Below are positions 44,401-53,348 of a stretch of 64,000 bases of DNA, piece by piece. The notes below the pieces were generated by a model. The model made no database searches and was not told the origin of the DNA. It saw only the letters and a program-made list of their open reading frames with translations. Numbering within the stretch: position 1 is the stretch's first letter; each line of letters starts with the position of its first letter. Made by a program: the position numbers and the translations under genes. Source of the stretch: Anaerolineales bacterium (GTDB lineage Bacteria; Chloroflexota; Anaerolineae; Anaerolineales; Villigracilaceae); the NCBI GenBank assembly GCA_030583905.1, contig CP129481.1, forward strand, positions 1,488,001 to 1,552,000, written 5' to 3'.

Positions 44401-44406
44401 ATTATA
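44401..44406 (-). promoter_or_regulatory. -10 element close to the sensor kinase start
   Basis: On the minus strand TATAAT ends 8 bases before ATG 44392, with TG two bases upstream of the hexamer and no Shine-Dalgarno. This is compatible with a leaderless transcript. Confidence 0.5.
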
Positions 44407-44437
44407 TACAATTTGAATGAGACTATATTGCCGAGAT

Positions 44438-44548
44438 ACCCCTCTCAGGAGGGGTTTTAGCGCCGAGTGACCCATGTAGGTTTGCGGGGGAAGTCAGGAG
44501 GCAGTACGAACGAGACAGCCGCTTCGCGTGCGGCTGTCTCGTTCGCGT
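44438..44548 (+). ncRNA. candidate small RNA with strong terminator (plus strand)
   Basis: The 159-base gap between the sensor kinase and ctaA contains two plus-strand hairpins: ACCCCTC/GAGGGGT (44438-44444 with 44449-44455) and a 15-bp perfect stem GAACGAGACAGCCGC (44508-44522 with 44530-44544) followed by GCGTTTTT. No gene on plus lies upstream to use this terminator, so a short non-coding RNA is possible. I match it to no known RNA family. On minus the T-tract is missing. Confidence 0.3.
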
Positions 44549-44550
44549 TT

Positions 44551-45579
44551 TTACTTTTGGTCCAAAGCTCTAAATCTATGAATAAAATAGACTGCCAGCC
44601 CTAAAAGTACGATGGCATTGGCTTGGTGAATTAGCGCAATTACGATATTGACGTAGGAAAGGACGGTCAATACACCGAGCGTGATCTGCAAGACGACCAC
44701 TCCAAAGAGCCACCACAAACCTTTGTGAATGTCTGCGGGATAGTTTTGTTTTTTGACGATGTAGATTACCAGCGGTACGAGGATCACTCCGATCCACGCC
44801 AGCCAGCGATGGATAAAGACAATGGTTTGCGGCGTTTCGAAGAGATTGACCCATGAGTTGAAAAGGTTGGGGGGGATCCACCTGCCTAGCATGAGGGGCC
44901 AAGTGGATGAAACGTGACCTGCTTTGAGTCCTGCGGTCAGACCGCCGTAGGCGATCTGGATGAGCAGGATGACGGTTGACCACAATGCCAGTTTGGAGGG
45001 GAGTGACCATTTCGCTTTTTGGGTGGCTGTATGGAAGCCGAATTTATGACCAAGTGCTGTCCACAGGGCGATGCTGAACAGCGCAAGCGCGAAAAGCAGG
45101 TGGATGGTCAGGCGGATGTGGCTGACAGCAGGGCGGTCGACAAGTCCGCTGGCGACCATGAACCAGCCCATGAAGGCTTGTGCGATAAAGAGTGATCCCA
45201 TTAAAAAATAGATGCCGAATTCCTTGAAGGGAATGGCTTTCTTAAAAAGGAAGTAGAACACCGGAATGGCATAGAACAGCCCTGCCAAACGGGCGATGAG
45301 GCGATGGAGCCACTCGATGTAGAAGATATATTTGTACTCATCCAGCGTCATACCTTTATTGATCAATTGATATTCCGGTGTTTGCTGGTATTTGGCAAAT
45401 TCCGCCTCCCATTCGTGATTTCCCATGGGTGGGATGGTTCCGTTGATGGGATTCCACTCCACGATGGACAATCCTGAGCGGGTGAGACGGACAAATCCCC
45501 CGAAGATGACGAGAAATGCCACGATGACTGTGAAAATGAAGAGCCAGTTCATCACGGCATTGTTTCTGGTTTTTGGCAT
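44551..45579 (-). CDS. ctaA: heme A synthase (CtaA/COX15)
   Basis: 342 residues with eight predicted membrane helices. It oxidises the C8 methyl of heme O to make heme A for aa3-type oxidases. GGFVRLTRSGLSIVEWNPINGTIPP, YIFYIEWLHRLIARL, SHIRLTIHLL, FIHRWLAW and LIHQANAIVLL carry the conserved heme-ligand histidines of both four-helix halves. No oxidase subunit or heme O synthase gene is beside it. An extended -10 is upstream. Confidence 0.93.
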   Translation of the reverse strand: MPKTRNNAVMNWLFIFTVIVAFLVIFGGFVRLTRSGLSIVEWNPINGTIPPMGNHEWEAEFAKYQQTPEYQLINKGMTLDEYKYIFYIEWLHRLIARLAGLFYAIPVFYFLFKKAIPFKEFGIYFLMGSLFIAQAFMGWFMVASGLVDRPAVSHIRLTIHLLFALALFSIALWTALGHKFGFHTATQKAKWSLPSKLALWSTVILLIQIAYGGLTAGLKAGHVSSTWPLMLGRWIPPNLFNSWVNLFETPQTIVFIHRWLAWIGVILVPLVIYIVKKQNYPADIHKGLWWLFGVVVLQITLGVLTVLSYVNIVIALIHQANAIVLLGLAVYFIHRFRALDQK

Positions 45580-45607
45580 GTTGTTTCTCCGATTTTGTAT
45601 CGCGGCG

Positions 45608-45616
45608 ATTATAGCA
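45608..45616 (-). promoter_or_regulatory. extended -10 promoter for ctaA
   Basis: Minus-strand TGCTATAAT, 28 bases before ATG 45579, with CGGAGAAAC as ribosome site. It matches the form of the XRE promoter at 36017. The rest of this 160-base gap (45580-45739) holds only the terminator of the TPR gene. Confidence 0.55.
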
Positions 45617-45711
45617 TGGAGGTCAATCGGTGTTTGGGACTTTAGTCACAGGCTGGGAGTTGTCCGCATGGCGGAGCAGGTGCAGGTCCCGTACGAAGCG
45701 GAGAGATGAAA

Positions 45712-45733
45712 ATGCCCATCTTATGATGGGCAT
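45712..45733 (-). terminator. intrinsic terminator after the large TPR gene
   Basis: Stem ATGCCCATC (45712-45720) with GATGGGCAT (45725-45733), 4-base loop, then four T on the minus strand. Confidence 0.7.
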
Positions 45734-45739
45734 CCTCTG

Positions 45740-48055
45740 TCATCCTTTTCGCATCTGGTCGTATAGTTGGCGATAATCTTCCACATTGGGCGGGCTCATC
45801 AGGATGATCTGGTTGATGACCTCCATTGCGCCATGTTTGTCACCGTTTTGGAAGAGGGTATCGCCCAGTTCATCGAGTACGCGGACGGCTTGTGCTGTGC
45901 GGTTGGCTCGGTGAAGCTGCGCCGCGAAGGTGCGCTTGAGCAAAGGCTGGTCGCCATGGTCGTTGACCAGTTCCTCGAGGAAGGCAAGCGCCGGTTCATT
46001 CTTGTTCTGGCTTTCCAGGTGGTTGATGTAATTTTCAAGTTCGTTGATGGCTTTGTCCGGCTGCGCCATGCGCAAGTTGAGTTCGATGATCTGTTTTCGC
46101 ACGGCATCGTCGTCCGGCGAAAGGGTGCGGATCTGTTCGAAGACGCGCAGAGCTTGTTTCCAATCCAGCCGCTGCATGTCGATATCCGCCATGCGTTGCA
46201 GGATATGTACATTCCAATCGCGGCTGGCGTTGCCTTGCTGGACAAGCCGCAGGGCGGTGGTAAAGGTCTTGCGCGCCATGTCCAGTTCGGCGAGGCGGTA
46301 ATAGATGGCTGCAAGTTCAAGGTATTCGCGGACAGCATCGTCGGTTTGACCGCGCGCCACGAATTGTTCGATCAAGCGTTTGCGCGCGCTCATATCCATG
46401 GGCGAGATCTGGATGATGCGACGCAGAAGTTTTGTCGCTTGCAGCGCTTCGCCGCGAGCGCTATAGGCTTGCGCCACCACGCCGAACTTTGTAATGGCGT
46501 CGTTCGGGCGCCCTTCCTGAACGAGCAGGTCGCCCATGAGCGTGTGGAGCGGTAGGTAGGTGGGGGCGTATTGAAGTGCGTCATACGCCTCGTCCATGGC
46601 GGAGCGCAAACTGCCCGTACGCGCCAATTGGTTGATATGGTTCATCGATTCGAGCACCGAACTGGATTGGGCTTGCAGGATGACCTCTGCGAGCGGGGCA
46701 GGCAGATCGCCCTCCTGTTTTGGCATTTGTTCGCGAGTTTTGTGGAGTTGCTCCCGCCAGTCGGGACGCATCAGGAGTCCGTGGATGTTCTGACAGATTT
46801 TGCGGATCGCCTCTTCATCCGTTTGGTTTTGATACGCCTCGATCAGCGGTTCATATTGCTGACGGATGTCGTCGGCAATTTCGGCAGGGACGGTCATGGC
46901 ATCGGCGGATTTCAACGCTTCCAGATATTCCAAAGCCGCTTCATGGTGGAGCGATTTTCGTTCGAGCATTTGTCCCAACAGAAGACGGGTTGGAAGCGCG
47001 TAGTCGTTATGCTTGACGGAGTTTTGCAGGAAGCGCTGGGCGGTTTCGAAACGCTCGCCTTTAAAACGTAAAAGTCCGAGCGTGAAATACAAGGCTGGAT
47101 GTTTGAAACCTGCTTCGAGTGCGCCTTCCATTTCCTCCGCAGCCTGCGATTCATTGCCTTTGGACTGCGCATCAATTGCCTGACCGAGATGCAGGACGAC
47201 CTTGGTCTGTTCGGCGTGCTGCATGGAGAGACCGCCTGTGCCTTTCACAATGGCGGATAGACCGCGGCGTTCCTGTGCGGCTGGGCTGTCGTCGGAATAT
47301 TCGAAGAGTAACTCCGCCAGCTGGGTCAATGCCTTCTGGCGCGCCTCAGCAACCGGGTCCAGCCCGGAGGAGGCGCGCGAAGCAAGCGGTTTTTGTAATT
47401 CCTTGACCTGCGCCATGCGGATGGGACCTGTCCCGCCTTTCCCGCGCACGGGTCTTGGAAGCAGTTGTCCCGTTTTGAGAAGCGTCTGCGCCTGTTTCAC
47501 TTCGGGACTGTCGGGCAGAAGGGATTGGGCTTTATTTACCATCTCCAGCGTTTTTTCCATGTTGCCTGCGCGTTGGATGATGCTGGCAATGGCGAGATAC
47601 TCCATCACTGCCTGTTGTTTATGCCCCAGTTTTTCGTGGACTTGCGCAAGACGCGAATGGGCGATTGCGTTTTCAGGGTTGATGTTGGTGACGCGCACCC
47701 AGTTTTCCAGCGCCTTTTCGGTATCGCGTTGTTTGAGAAAGAGATCCCCTGCGCGGATCGCCGCATCCACGGCGGCTTTTAAGTCGCCGGTCCGCTCGGA
47801 AAGTTGTGCCACTTTTTCCATCGACACTGGGTCGTCGGGCGTGATCTTGGAGACGCGCGTATAGATCTGCAATGCCTCTTCGACATTGTTAAGTTGATAG
47901 AGCGCAAGCCCCAGGCTGTTTAGCGCCTTGGGATGATCGGGAAACTCCTCCAGCGCGCGGCGGTAGGCATTGGCTGCCTTGCCCCACTCCTGGTCCCAGG
48001 CGGCGGAGTGCCCATCGTTCATTGCTTTTTGAAATACGTCGTCTCGTTCGGGCAT
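45740..48055 (-). CDS. large tetratricopeptide-repeat protein
   Basis: 771 residues, TPR arrays throughout. Clear units include AANAYRRALEEFPDHPKALNSLGLALYQL, ALENWVRVTNINPENAIAHSRLA-type, and LHTLMGDLLVQEGRPNDAITKFG. A less regular, Gly/Pro/Lys-rich stretch (about 195-240) divides two arrays. No signal peptide or membrane helix, so it is a cytosolic scaffold of unknown partners. It lies between ctaA and polA on the same strand but has its own terminator. Confidence 0.85.
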   Translation of the reverse strand: MPERDDVFQKAMNDGHSAAWDQEWGKAANAYRRALEEFPDHPKALNSLGLALYQLNNVEEALQIYTRVSKITPDDPVSMEKVAQLSERTGDLKAAVDAAIRAGDLFLKQRDTEKALENWVRVTNINPENAIAHSRLAQVHEKLGHKQQAVMEYLAIASIIQRAGNMEKTLEMVNKAQSLLPDSPEVKQAQTLLKTGQLLPRPVRGKGGTGPIRMAQVKELQKPLASRASSGLDPVAEARQKALTQLAELLFEYSDDSPAAQERRGLSAIVKGTGGLSMQHAEQTKVVLHLGQAIDAQSKGNESQAAEEMEGALEAGFKHPALYFTLGLLRFKGERFETAQRFLQNSVKHNDYALPTRLLLGQMLERKSLHHEAALEYLEALKSADAMTVPAEIADDIRQQYEPLIEAYQNQTDEEAIRKICQNIHGLLMRPDWREQLHKTREQMPKQEGDLPAPLAEVILQAQSSSVLESMNHINQLARTGSLRSAMDEAYDALQYAPTYLPLHTLMGDLLVQEGRPNDAITKFGVVAQAYSARGEALQATKLLRRIIQISPMDMSARKRLIEQFVARGQTDDAVREYLELAAIYYRLAELDMARKTFTTALRLVQQGNASRDWNVHILQRMADIDMQRLDWKQALRVFEQIRTLSPDDDAVRKQIIELNLRMAQPDKAINELENYINHLESQNKNEPALAFLEELVNDHGDQPLLKRTFAAQLHRANRTAQAVRVLDELGDTLFQNGDKHGAMEVINQIILMSPPNVEDYRQLYDQMRKG

Positions 48056-48100
48056 AGTGAAGTTGATTTTACTTTCGTATATTCAGATTCCTGATGACGA

Positions 48101-50905
48101 TTATGTAATTATAACCTTCATCTCGCCCCAGTTCACACCGGCTCTTGCTTCCGTTTCCAAGGGGATGCTCATTGGGTAGGCGTTTGACATTGTTCCCTGC
48201 ACGACCTGCGCAGTCTTTTCCATTTCCTTTTCGGGGCATTCCAGCACGAGTTCATCATGGACTTGCAGAAGCATTTTCCCTGTCAACCCCGCAGATTGGA
48301 GCGCGGACGGGATGCGGATCATTGCGATCTTCATGATGTCAGCCGCCGTGCCTTGGATCGGTGCGTTGATGGCTTCGCGCTCCTCGCGGTTCTTCATCTG
48401 GACATTGGTCTTGGTCTGCAATGCCGGGAAATATCTTCTACGCCCGAGCAGGGTTTCGACGTAACCGATCTCGGCAGCCTGGCGGCGGATGCCGTCCAGA
48501 TAGTTTTTTATGCCGGGGAATTTCCTGAAATAGGCTTTGACGAAATCCTCCGCCTCTGCCAGCGTCAACTCGGTGGTGCGGGTGAGTCCAAATGCCGACA
48601 TGCCGTAGATCAACCCGAAGTTGATGGCTTTGGCGTGGCGGCGCATATCCTTGGTGACCTTGTCCAATTCGATATCGTAGATGGCGGCGGCGGTCGTGGC
48701 GTGGATGTCCTCTCCCGCGCGGAAGGCAGTCAGCATGGCTTCGTCCTGCGCCATGTGCGCGACGATGCGCAGCTCGATCTGCGAATAATCCACCGAGAGC
48801 AGAACGTTTCCCTTGTCCGCGATAAACCCGTTGCGGACTCTCCGTCCTGTTTCGGTGCGGATGGGGATGTTCTGCAAGTTCGGGTTATTGGACGAGAGGC
48901 GTCCCGTCACCGCGCCGATCTGGCTGTAGGAGGTGTGCACGCGCCCTGTATTTGGGTTGATCGCGGCGGGAAGCGCATCCACATAAGTGGATTTTAATTT
49001 GGAGAGTTCGCGGTGTTCAAGGATGAAATCCAACACGGGATGTTTTCCGCGCAATGCCTCCAGCACGTCCGCCGAGGTGGAGTAAAAGCCTGTCGTCGTT
49101 TTGCGCCCTTTGTCGGGTGGTTCGAGGCGCAGGTGGTTGAATAGCACATCCGAGAGTTGCTGCGGCGAATTAATATTGAATGTCTTTCCGACGTGACCGA
49201 ATATCTCCTTTTCGATTTCCGCGAGACGGCTTGCCAGATCCTTTGACATTTTGCCAAAGAAATCGGTATCCACCAGCGCGCCGGTCATTTCCATTTCGGC
49301 GAGCACGGCGCTGAGCGGCATGTCAATCTCGTCAAGAATGTTCCTGCCGTTCACACGTTCCAGTTCTCGCTCCATGATCGGCATCAGTCGCAGGGTGGTT
49401 TCGGCATCGGCAGCGGCGTAGTTCGCGGCAGTCTCAATTGCAACGTCTGCCATGCTGATCTGCTTTTTTCCCTTGCCGATCAGTTCTTCGATGTGGGTCA
49501 TTTCTTCATCGAGCTTTGCGGCGGCGAGATTCTTCAGCCCCATATTGCGCGAGGACGGGTCTGCGATGAACTCTGCCAGCATGGTGTCGAACGTCAGCGG
49601 GGATGTGACGAGTCCATGCCGCGCGAGGAGGATGTAATCATATTTTGCATTGTGCGCGAGCTTGCCGATCTTCGGGTTCGTCATGGATGGCATCAGCGCT
49701 GCGATGACCATTTCCAGCGAAAGGTTGTTCCCCGATGTATGACCGATGGGAATGTAATAGCCGGTCCCTTCTTGTACGGAAAGCGATATGCCGACCATAT
49801 CCGCGCGCATTTCGTCCGTGTCGGTGGTTTCTGTGTCGAACGAAATGACCTTGGCTTTGGAAAGTTCTTTGACAAGGTCTCTCAACTTCGCTTCCGTATC
49901 CACGATGACGACTTCGATGTTCGAAGGCTTGATCTCCGTCACAACCTGCGGCTCGTTGACGAACATCGTCATCTGCCCGCTTTTGGTTTTGGCAGTCTTC
50001 GGCGCGGACGTTAATGTGGTTTCTGCCACGCCTCCGCTGATGGCAGGGACTTTGCTGATCAGCGTGCGGAATTCCATTTCCTTGAAAAACGCCTCGAGTT
50101 TTGTGCCGTCGAATGGCGTGACTTTCGCGTGTTCGAGGTCGAATTTCATGGTCAAATTCGTTTCGATCCGCGCGAGGTCGCGGCTCATGTACGCCATTTC
50201 CTTGCTGGATTCAAGTTTCCCCTGCCAACGTTTTTCCACCTGGTCGAGATTCGCATAGACATTGTCCAGCGTCTCGAATTTTTCGAGCAGGGAGATGGCG
50301 GTTTTTTCACCCACACCCTTCACGCCGGGGATGTTATCGGATGTATCGCCGACGATGGCTTTGTAATCCACTACTTGACTCGGACGCACGCCCAATTTTT
50401 TGACCACATCCGCATCGGTGATGTAGGTTTGGTCATCGCCTGCGAGATAGACCGCCGTGCGCTCGTTGACCAGCTGCAGCAGGTCTCGGTCGCCGGTGAT
50501 GATCTTTACGCCCAGTCCTTGCCCGGCGGCGAGACGCGCCACCGTGCCAAGCACATCGTCCGCTTCGTAGCCATCCATTTCGAGGCGCGGGATATTGAAC
50601 AGATCCACCATCTCGCGGATGCGTTCGATCTGCGGACGCAGGTCATCGGGCATTTTCTCGCGCGTGGCTTTGTATTCAGGGAAGATATCATCGCGGAAGG
50701 TTTTTCCAACGTCGAAGGCTACGGCGAGGTATTCGGGCTTTTCCTGCTCCAGCACGCGGATCAGTTCGCGCGCAAAACCGTAGATGCCTGCCGTCGGTTC
50801 ACCTTTGGAGTTCACCCAGCGCTGCGAACTTCCACCCGCGGTCAGGGCGAAGTACATGCGGTAGGCAAGTGCGTGTCCGTCGATCAAGTAGAGAGTTGGG
50901 GGCAT
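48101..50905 (-). CDS. polA: DNA polymerase I
   Basis: 934 residues, full three-domain enzyme for repair and Okazaki fragment processing. The 5' nuclease domain (1-290) has YLIDGHALAYR, DVGKTFRD, EADDVLGT and TGDRDLLQL. The 3'-5' exonuclease is apparently active: SFDTETTD near residue 354 keeps its Asp and Glu. Family A polymerase motifs are VDYSQIELRIVAHM (about 703), RHAKAINFGLIYGMSAFGL and QVHDELVLECPE (about 880). AAGGA precedes ATG. It lies downstream of a terminator. Confidence 0.97.
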   Translation of the reverse strand: MPPTLYLIDGHALAYRMYFALTAGGSSQRWVNSKGEPTAGIYGFARELIRVLEQEKPEYLAVAFDVGKTFRDDIFPEYKATREKMPDDLRPQIERIREMVDLFNIPRLEMDGYEADDVLGTVARLAAGQGLGVKIITGDRDLLQLVNERTAVYLAGDDQTYITDADVVKKLGVRPSQVVDYKAIVGDTSDNIPGVKGVGEKTAISLLEKFETLDNVYANLDQVEKRWQGKLESSKEMAYMSRDLARIETNLTMKFDLEHAKVTPFDGTKLEAFFKEMEFRTLISKVPAISGGVAETTLTSAPKTAKTKSGQMTMFVNEPQVVTEIKPSNIEVVIVDTEAKLRDLVKELSKAKVISFDTETTDTDEMRADMVGISLSVQEGTGYYIPIGHTSGNNLSLEMVIAALMPSMTNPKIGKLAHNAKYDYILLARHGLVTSPLTFDTMLAEFIADPSSRNMGLKNLAAAKLDEEMTHIEELIGKGKKQISMADVAIETAANYAAADAETTLRLMPIMERELERVNGRNILDEIDMPLSAVLAEMEMTGALVDTDFFGKMSKDLASRLAEIEKEIFGHVGKTFNINSPQQLSDVLFNHLRLEPPDKGRKTTTGFYSTSADVLEALRGKHPVLDFILEHRELSKLKSTYVDALPAAINPNTGRVHTSYSQIGAVTGRLSSNNPNLQNIPIRTETGRRVRNGFIADKGNVLLSVDYSQIELRIVAHMAQDEAMLTAFRAGEDIHATTAAAIYDIELDKVTKDMRRHAKAINFGLIYGMSAFGLTRTTELTLAEAEDFVKAYFRKFPGIKNYLDGIRRQAAEIGYVETLLGRRRYFPALQTKTNVQMKNREEREAINAPIQGTAADIMKIAMIRIPSALQSAGLTGKMLLQVHDELVLECPEKEMEKTAQVVQGTMSNAYPMSIPLETEARAGVNWGEMKVIIT

Positions 50906-50923
50906 GGGAGTATCCTTAAAAAT

Positions 50924-50954
50924 AAAACGCAGAGTTTATTATACTCTGCGTTTT
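50924..50954. terminator. bidirectional-type terminator upstream of polA
   Basis: 12-bp perfect stem AAAACGCAGAGT (50924-50935) with ACTCTGCGTTTT (50943-50954), 7-base loop. On minus it ends the transcript of the 532-residue fusion gene. Confidence 0.85.
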
Positions 50955-50991
50955 TGAAAATAGAACTTTTGTTTCAGGCAAACTACCGGCC

Positions 50992-52590
50992 CTACGAATC
51001 TTCCTGTCCCTGCCGCTGGCGCGTCTGGCGGATGTAATCTTTCACCAATTGCGCAGGGTGCGGCTGTGTTCCGCCCATGATGAGATAACCGGGCGCCCAA
51101 AAATCGCCGGATGGATTTTCCTTCTTCAAACGCGGAAATTCACTAAAAATCTTCTCGGACGTTTGCTGTCGCATGATGCGCATCAGGTAACCGGGCGATG
51201 TATTCGGCTGGACGTTCACAACCCACTGCAAATATTCGGGGCGCACAGCCAAAAATTCGAGCCGCCAGCCGAAGGCAATGCAGATATTCGGCAGCCATTC
51301 ACCCATATGATCCGCAAGATCGCCGGTGATGTAATGCGATGAAAAGCGCGGCACGAGCAGGCACGCATAAGTCAGGTGATACAGCCCCGCCGTGATCGGC
51401 TCCACCACCAGTTTCTTTGCCGCCTCGGTGGTCGGACTTTCACGGGTGACGTCCGCTTCGCCGGGCTGCGGGACGGCAACGGGCGTACTGGGTCTCGGTT
51501 TCGAGCGGGACGGGGCGGTCACTTCCACATCATCGAACGTGGTCTGGGTTTCCACGCCTCGTTCCTGACTTTGAGATTGCTGCGTCACCTCGATGTTTTG
51601 CCTGCGCTGGGGCGGATTCGCATCCCGGTTGAAGACGGATGCGTTCGACAGAGATTCCGCGACACGCGTCTGATTGGGATCGAAATCCTCCTTTTGGCGC
51701 GGCACGCTGAAGATGTGTGTGGAGGGGGGTTCGGGCGTGGGGGCGGGAATGTCCGTAAGAATGTTCGAGATCGAGGGGATGTTGATGTCTTCCTCCTCGT
51801 TCATCGCATCGGATAAAACCTGCGCGGGACGATGGTCTGTGTGCTCGCTGCCGAGATCGTTCACAAGCTGGCTCGCCTGGGAGCGGATCGTGCTAAAGGG
51901 AGTCTCAGCATCGAAAACAAGAGCAAGCACGGTGTCGGAGGTGAGGCGGGTGGCGTACAGCATATGCTCCGCTTTTGTGCTTTCCAGTCGAATGAAACGC
52001 AGGAGATCGGAGCCTTTCTGCCCGTCCCAATTCCGTGTAACAGCTTGCGCAACTTCCTTCGCGGCGTTTTGCGAGAGACCGCCCGCGTATGCCCACAGGT
52101 CGCTTTTGCGGGTGATCAGCGCAGCTTGCGCGGACGATTCCAACGTGAGACGGGTGAGGTGCTGGGCGGCTTTGCTCACATCGCTTAACCACGGAATGGT
52201 GGTGTGCTGCGTGATGGGCACTGCCGGGGAGGGGGATGGTTGGGGTTTGCTGATTGCGTTCATAAATTCTGCCAATCTAAACGGCTTGCGGACAAGGATC
52301 CACGGGCGCAAGTCATCGAATGCGGGCGGATCGCCTTCTTCATCGCACAGGATGATCAGGTTGATGCCCTGCCGGACGGTGCGTAACGCGTTGCCGATTT
52401 CGTTCACCCAGTCTTCGCCAAGCGCAGCATCAAGCATGGCAAGCGGGGCGCCAACTTCGTCCGCTCGTACCACAGCGGATGCCTTGTTGTTGACAACGTG
52501 CGCCCGATAGAGGGATGATTCCTCCAATTTACGATGGACGGTTTCTCCAAAGCTGGAGTTGGGAGTGACGATCAGGATGTCCGCTGGCAT
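50992..52590 (-). CDS. receiver / roadblock-like / degenerate IS200-type (Y1) transposase fusion
   Basis: 532 residues, three parts. 1-112: receiver-like, with Asp54 (AMLDAAL) and Lys102 (VRKPF). About 133-248: a roadblock/LC7-like domain (AALITRKSDLWAYAGGLS, MLYATRLTSDTVLALVFD). About 250-395: a disordered Pro/Ser/Gln linker. About 402-525: an IS200/IS605 TnpA (Y1_Tnp) fold, GLYHLTYACLLVPRF, GWRLEFLAVRPEYLQW, SEKIFSEFPRLKKE, DFWAPGYLIMGG, VKDYI. The HUH motif is lost (Tyr453-Leu-Gln455) but the tyrosine equivalent to the nucleophile is kept (Tyr519). It is probably a domesticated DNA/RNA hairpin-binding module controlled by signalling; function unknown. No flanking IS ends are seen. Confidence 0.75.
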   Translation of the reverse strand: MPADILIVTPNSSFGETVHRKLEESSLYRAHVVNNKASAVVRADEVGAPLAMLDAALGEDWVNEIGNALRTVRQGINLIILCDEEGDPPAFDDLRPWILVRKPFRLAEFMNAISKPQPSPSPAVPITQHTTIPWLSDVSKAAQHLTRLTLESSAQAALITRKSDLWAYAGGLSQNAAKEVAQAVTRNWDGQKGSDLLRFIRLESTKAEHMLYATRLTSDTVLALVFDAETPFSTIRSQASQLVNDLGSEHTDHRPAQVLSDAMNEEEDINIPSISNILTDIPAPTPEPPSTHIFSVPRQKEDFDPNQTRVAESLSNASVFNRDANPPQRRQNIEVTQQSQSQERGVETQTTFDDVEVTAPSRSKPRPSTPVAVPQPGEADVTRESPTTEAAKKLVVEPITAGLYHLTYACLLVPRFSSHYITGDLADHMGEWLPNICIAFGWRLEFLAVRPEYLQWVVNVQPNTSPGYLMRIMRQQTSEKIFSEFPRLKKENPSGDFWAPGYLIMGGTQPHPAQLVKDYIRQTRQRQGQEDS

Positions 52591-52671
52591 TTCGTAGAAA
52601 GTTTATCACTGAGTAAAAGGGGAATCAAGGCGACTTCGGGGCTATTTTTCGGCTATTTCCAAACAAAATTG

Positions 52672-53262
52672 TCATGTGCCTGCCAAAAAACCTTGTTGAC
52701 CGCCTTCATTGTACTCTGTTTGCAGCTCTTTAATGCCTAACAGCGCCATCAGCACTTCCGGCGGGATGTCGGCTTCAGGCAGGTCTGTTTTGTAGGCTTG
52801 CTCCTGTTCGGCGCGTTCGCGCAGGCTTTTCCAAAGCAGATTACGCTCTTCGCCTTCCACAACGAGATCGTTCAGCGTTTTCGCATTGAGCAGGCACTCG
52901 CCCGTGGAATACAGGAACGTCAGCCGTCTCCACTTATCCGTTTTGACGGGCTCCTTGAGTTTCTCCAGTGCGCCGATCTGGATCTTGTAATATTCCTCGT
53001 TTGCGCGCGGATGATGCGGCTCGTCCTTGAGCAATTCGGCGCGGGTGGTGAGTTCGTGTCCCTTGACCTCGGCGATGAATTCGATCTGTCCGCTTCGCTC
53101 TCCGAAGGAGGCTGGCTGGTAGAACGCGAGATAATCCACGGCGACAACTTTCGGCGCCGTACGAAGCGGGATGCGATACCAGCCGAGCAGGCGCGCAATT
53201 TCCAGATCCCGTGGAGTGGGGAGCAGGCAGACGAGGACGAGGGAAGACGGGGAAAGCGTCAT
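52672..53262 (-). CDS. protein of unknown function, 196 residues
   Basis: I do not recognise the family. Strands and charged positions resemble a small restriction-endonuclease-like fold (VVAVDYLAFYQP, GQIEFIAEVKGHELTTR, RRLTFLYSTGECLLNA): Asp in VDYLAF, then E-x-K in AEVKG could be a D...ExK site, which is speculation. The C-terminus is helical and acidic. No signal or membrane segment. It stands between the transposase-fold fusion gene and the PLP enzyme, same strand, separated by a palindromic repeat from the latter. Confidence 0.6.
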   Translation of the reverse strand: MTLSPSSLVLVCLLPTPRDLEIARLLGWYRIPLRTAPKVVAVDYLAFYQPASFGERSGQIEFIAEVKGHELTTRAELLKDEPHHPRANEEYYKIQIGALEKLKEPVKTDKWRRLTFLYSTGECLLNAKTLNDLVVEGEERNLLWKSLRERAEQEQAYKTDLPEADIPPEVLMALLGIKELQTEYNEGGQQGFLAGT

Positions 53263-53272
53263 GTGAAGAAAT

Positions 53273-53321
53273 AGAAAGTGGAAAGTGACGAGTTGATTCT
53301 ACTCTTTACTTTCCACTTTCT
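53273..53321. repeat. AGAAAGTGGAAAGT palindromic repeat
   Basis: 14-bp perfect arms AGAAAGTGGAAAGT (53273-53286) and ACTTTCCACTTTCT (53308-53321) with a 21-base loop, between the 196-residue gene and the PLP gene. Confidence 0.8.
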
Positions 53322-53348
53322 ACAAACGAATTTCGACCGGTTTGCAAA

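Noticed and set aside
50992-52590. Active IS200/IS605 insertion sequence
   Set aside because: The HUH histidines are missing, the transposase part is a C-terminal domain of a larger protein, and no flanking IS ends or TnpB gene are seen.
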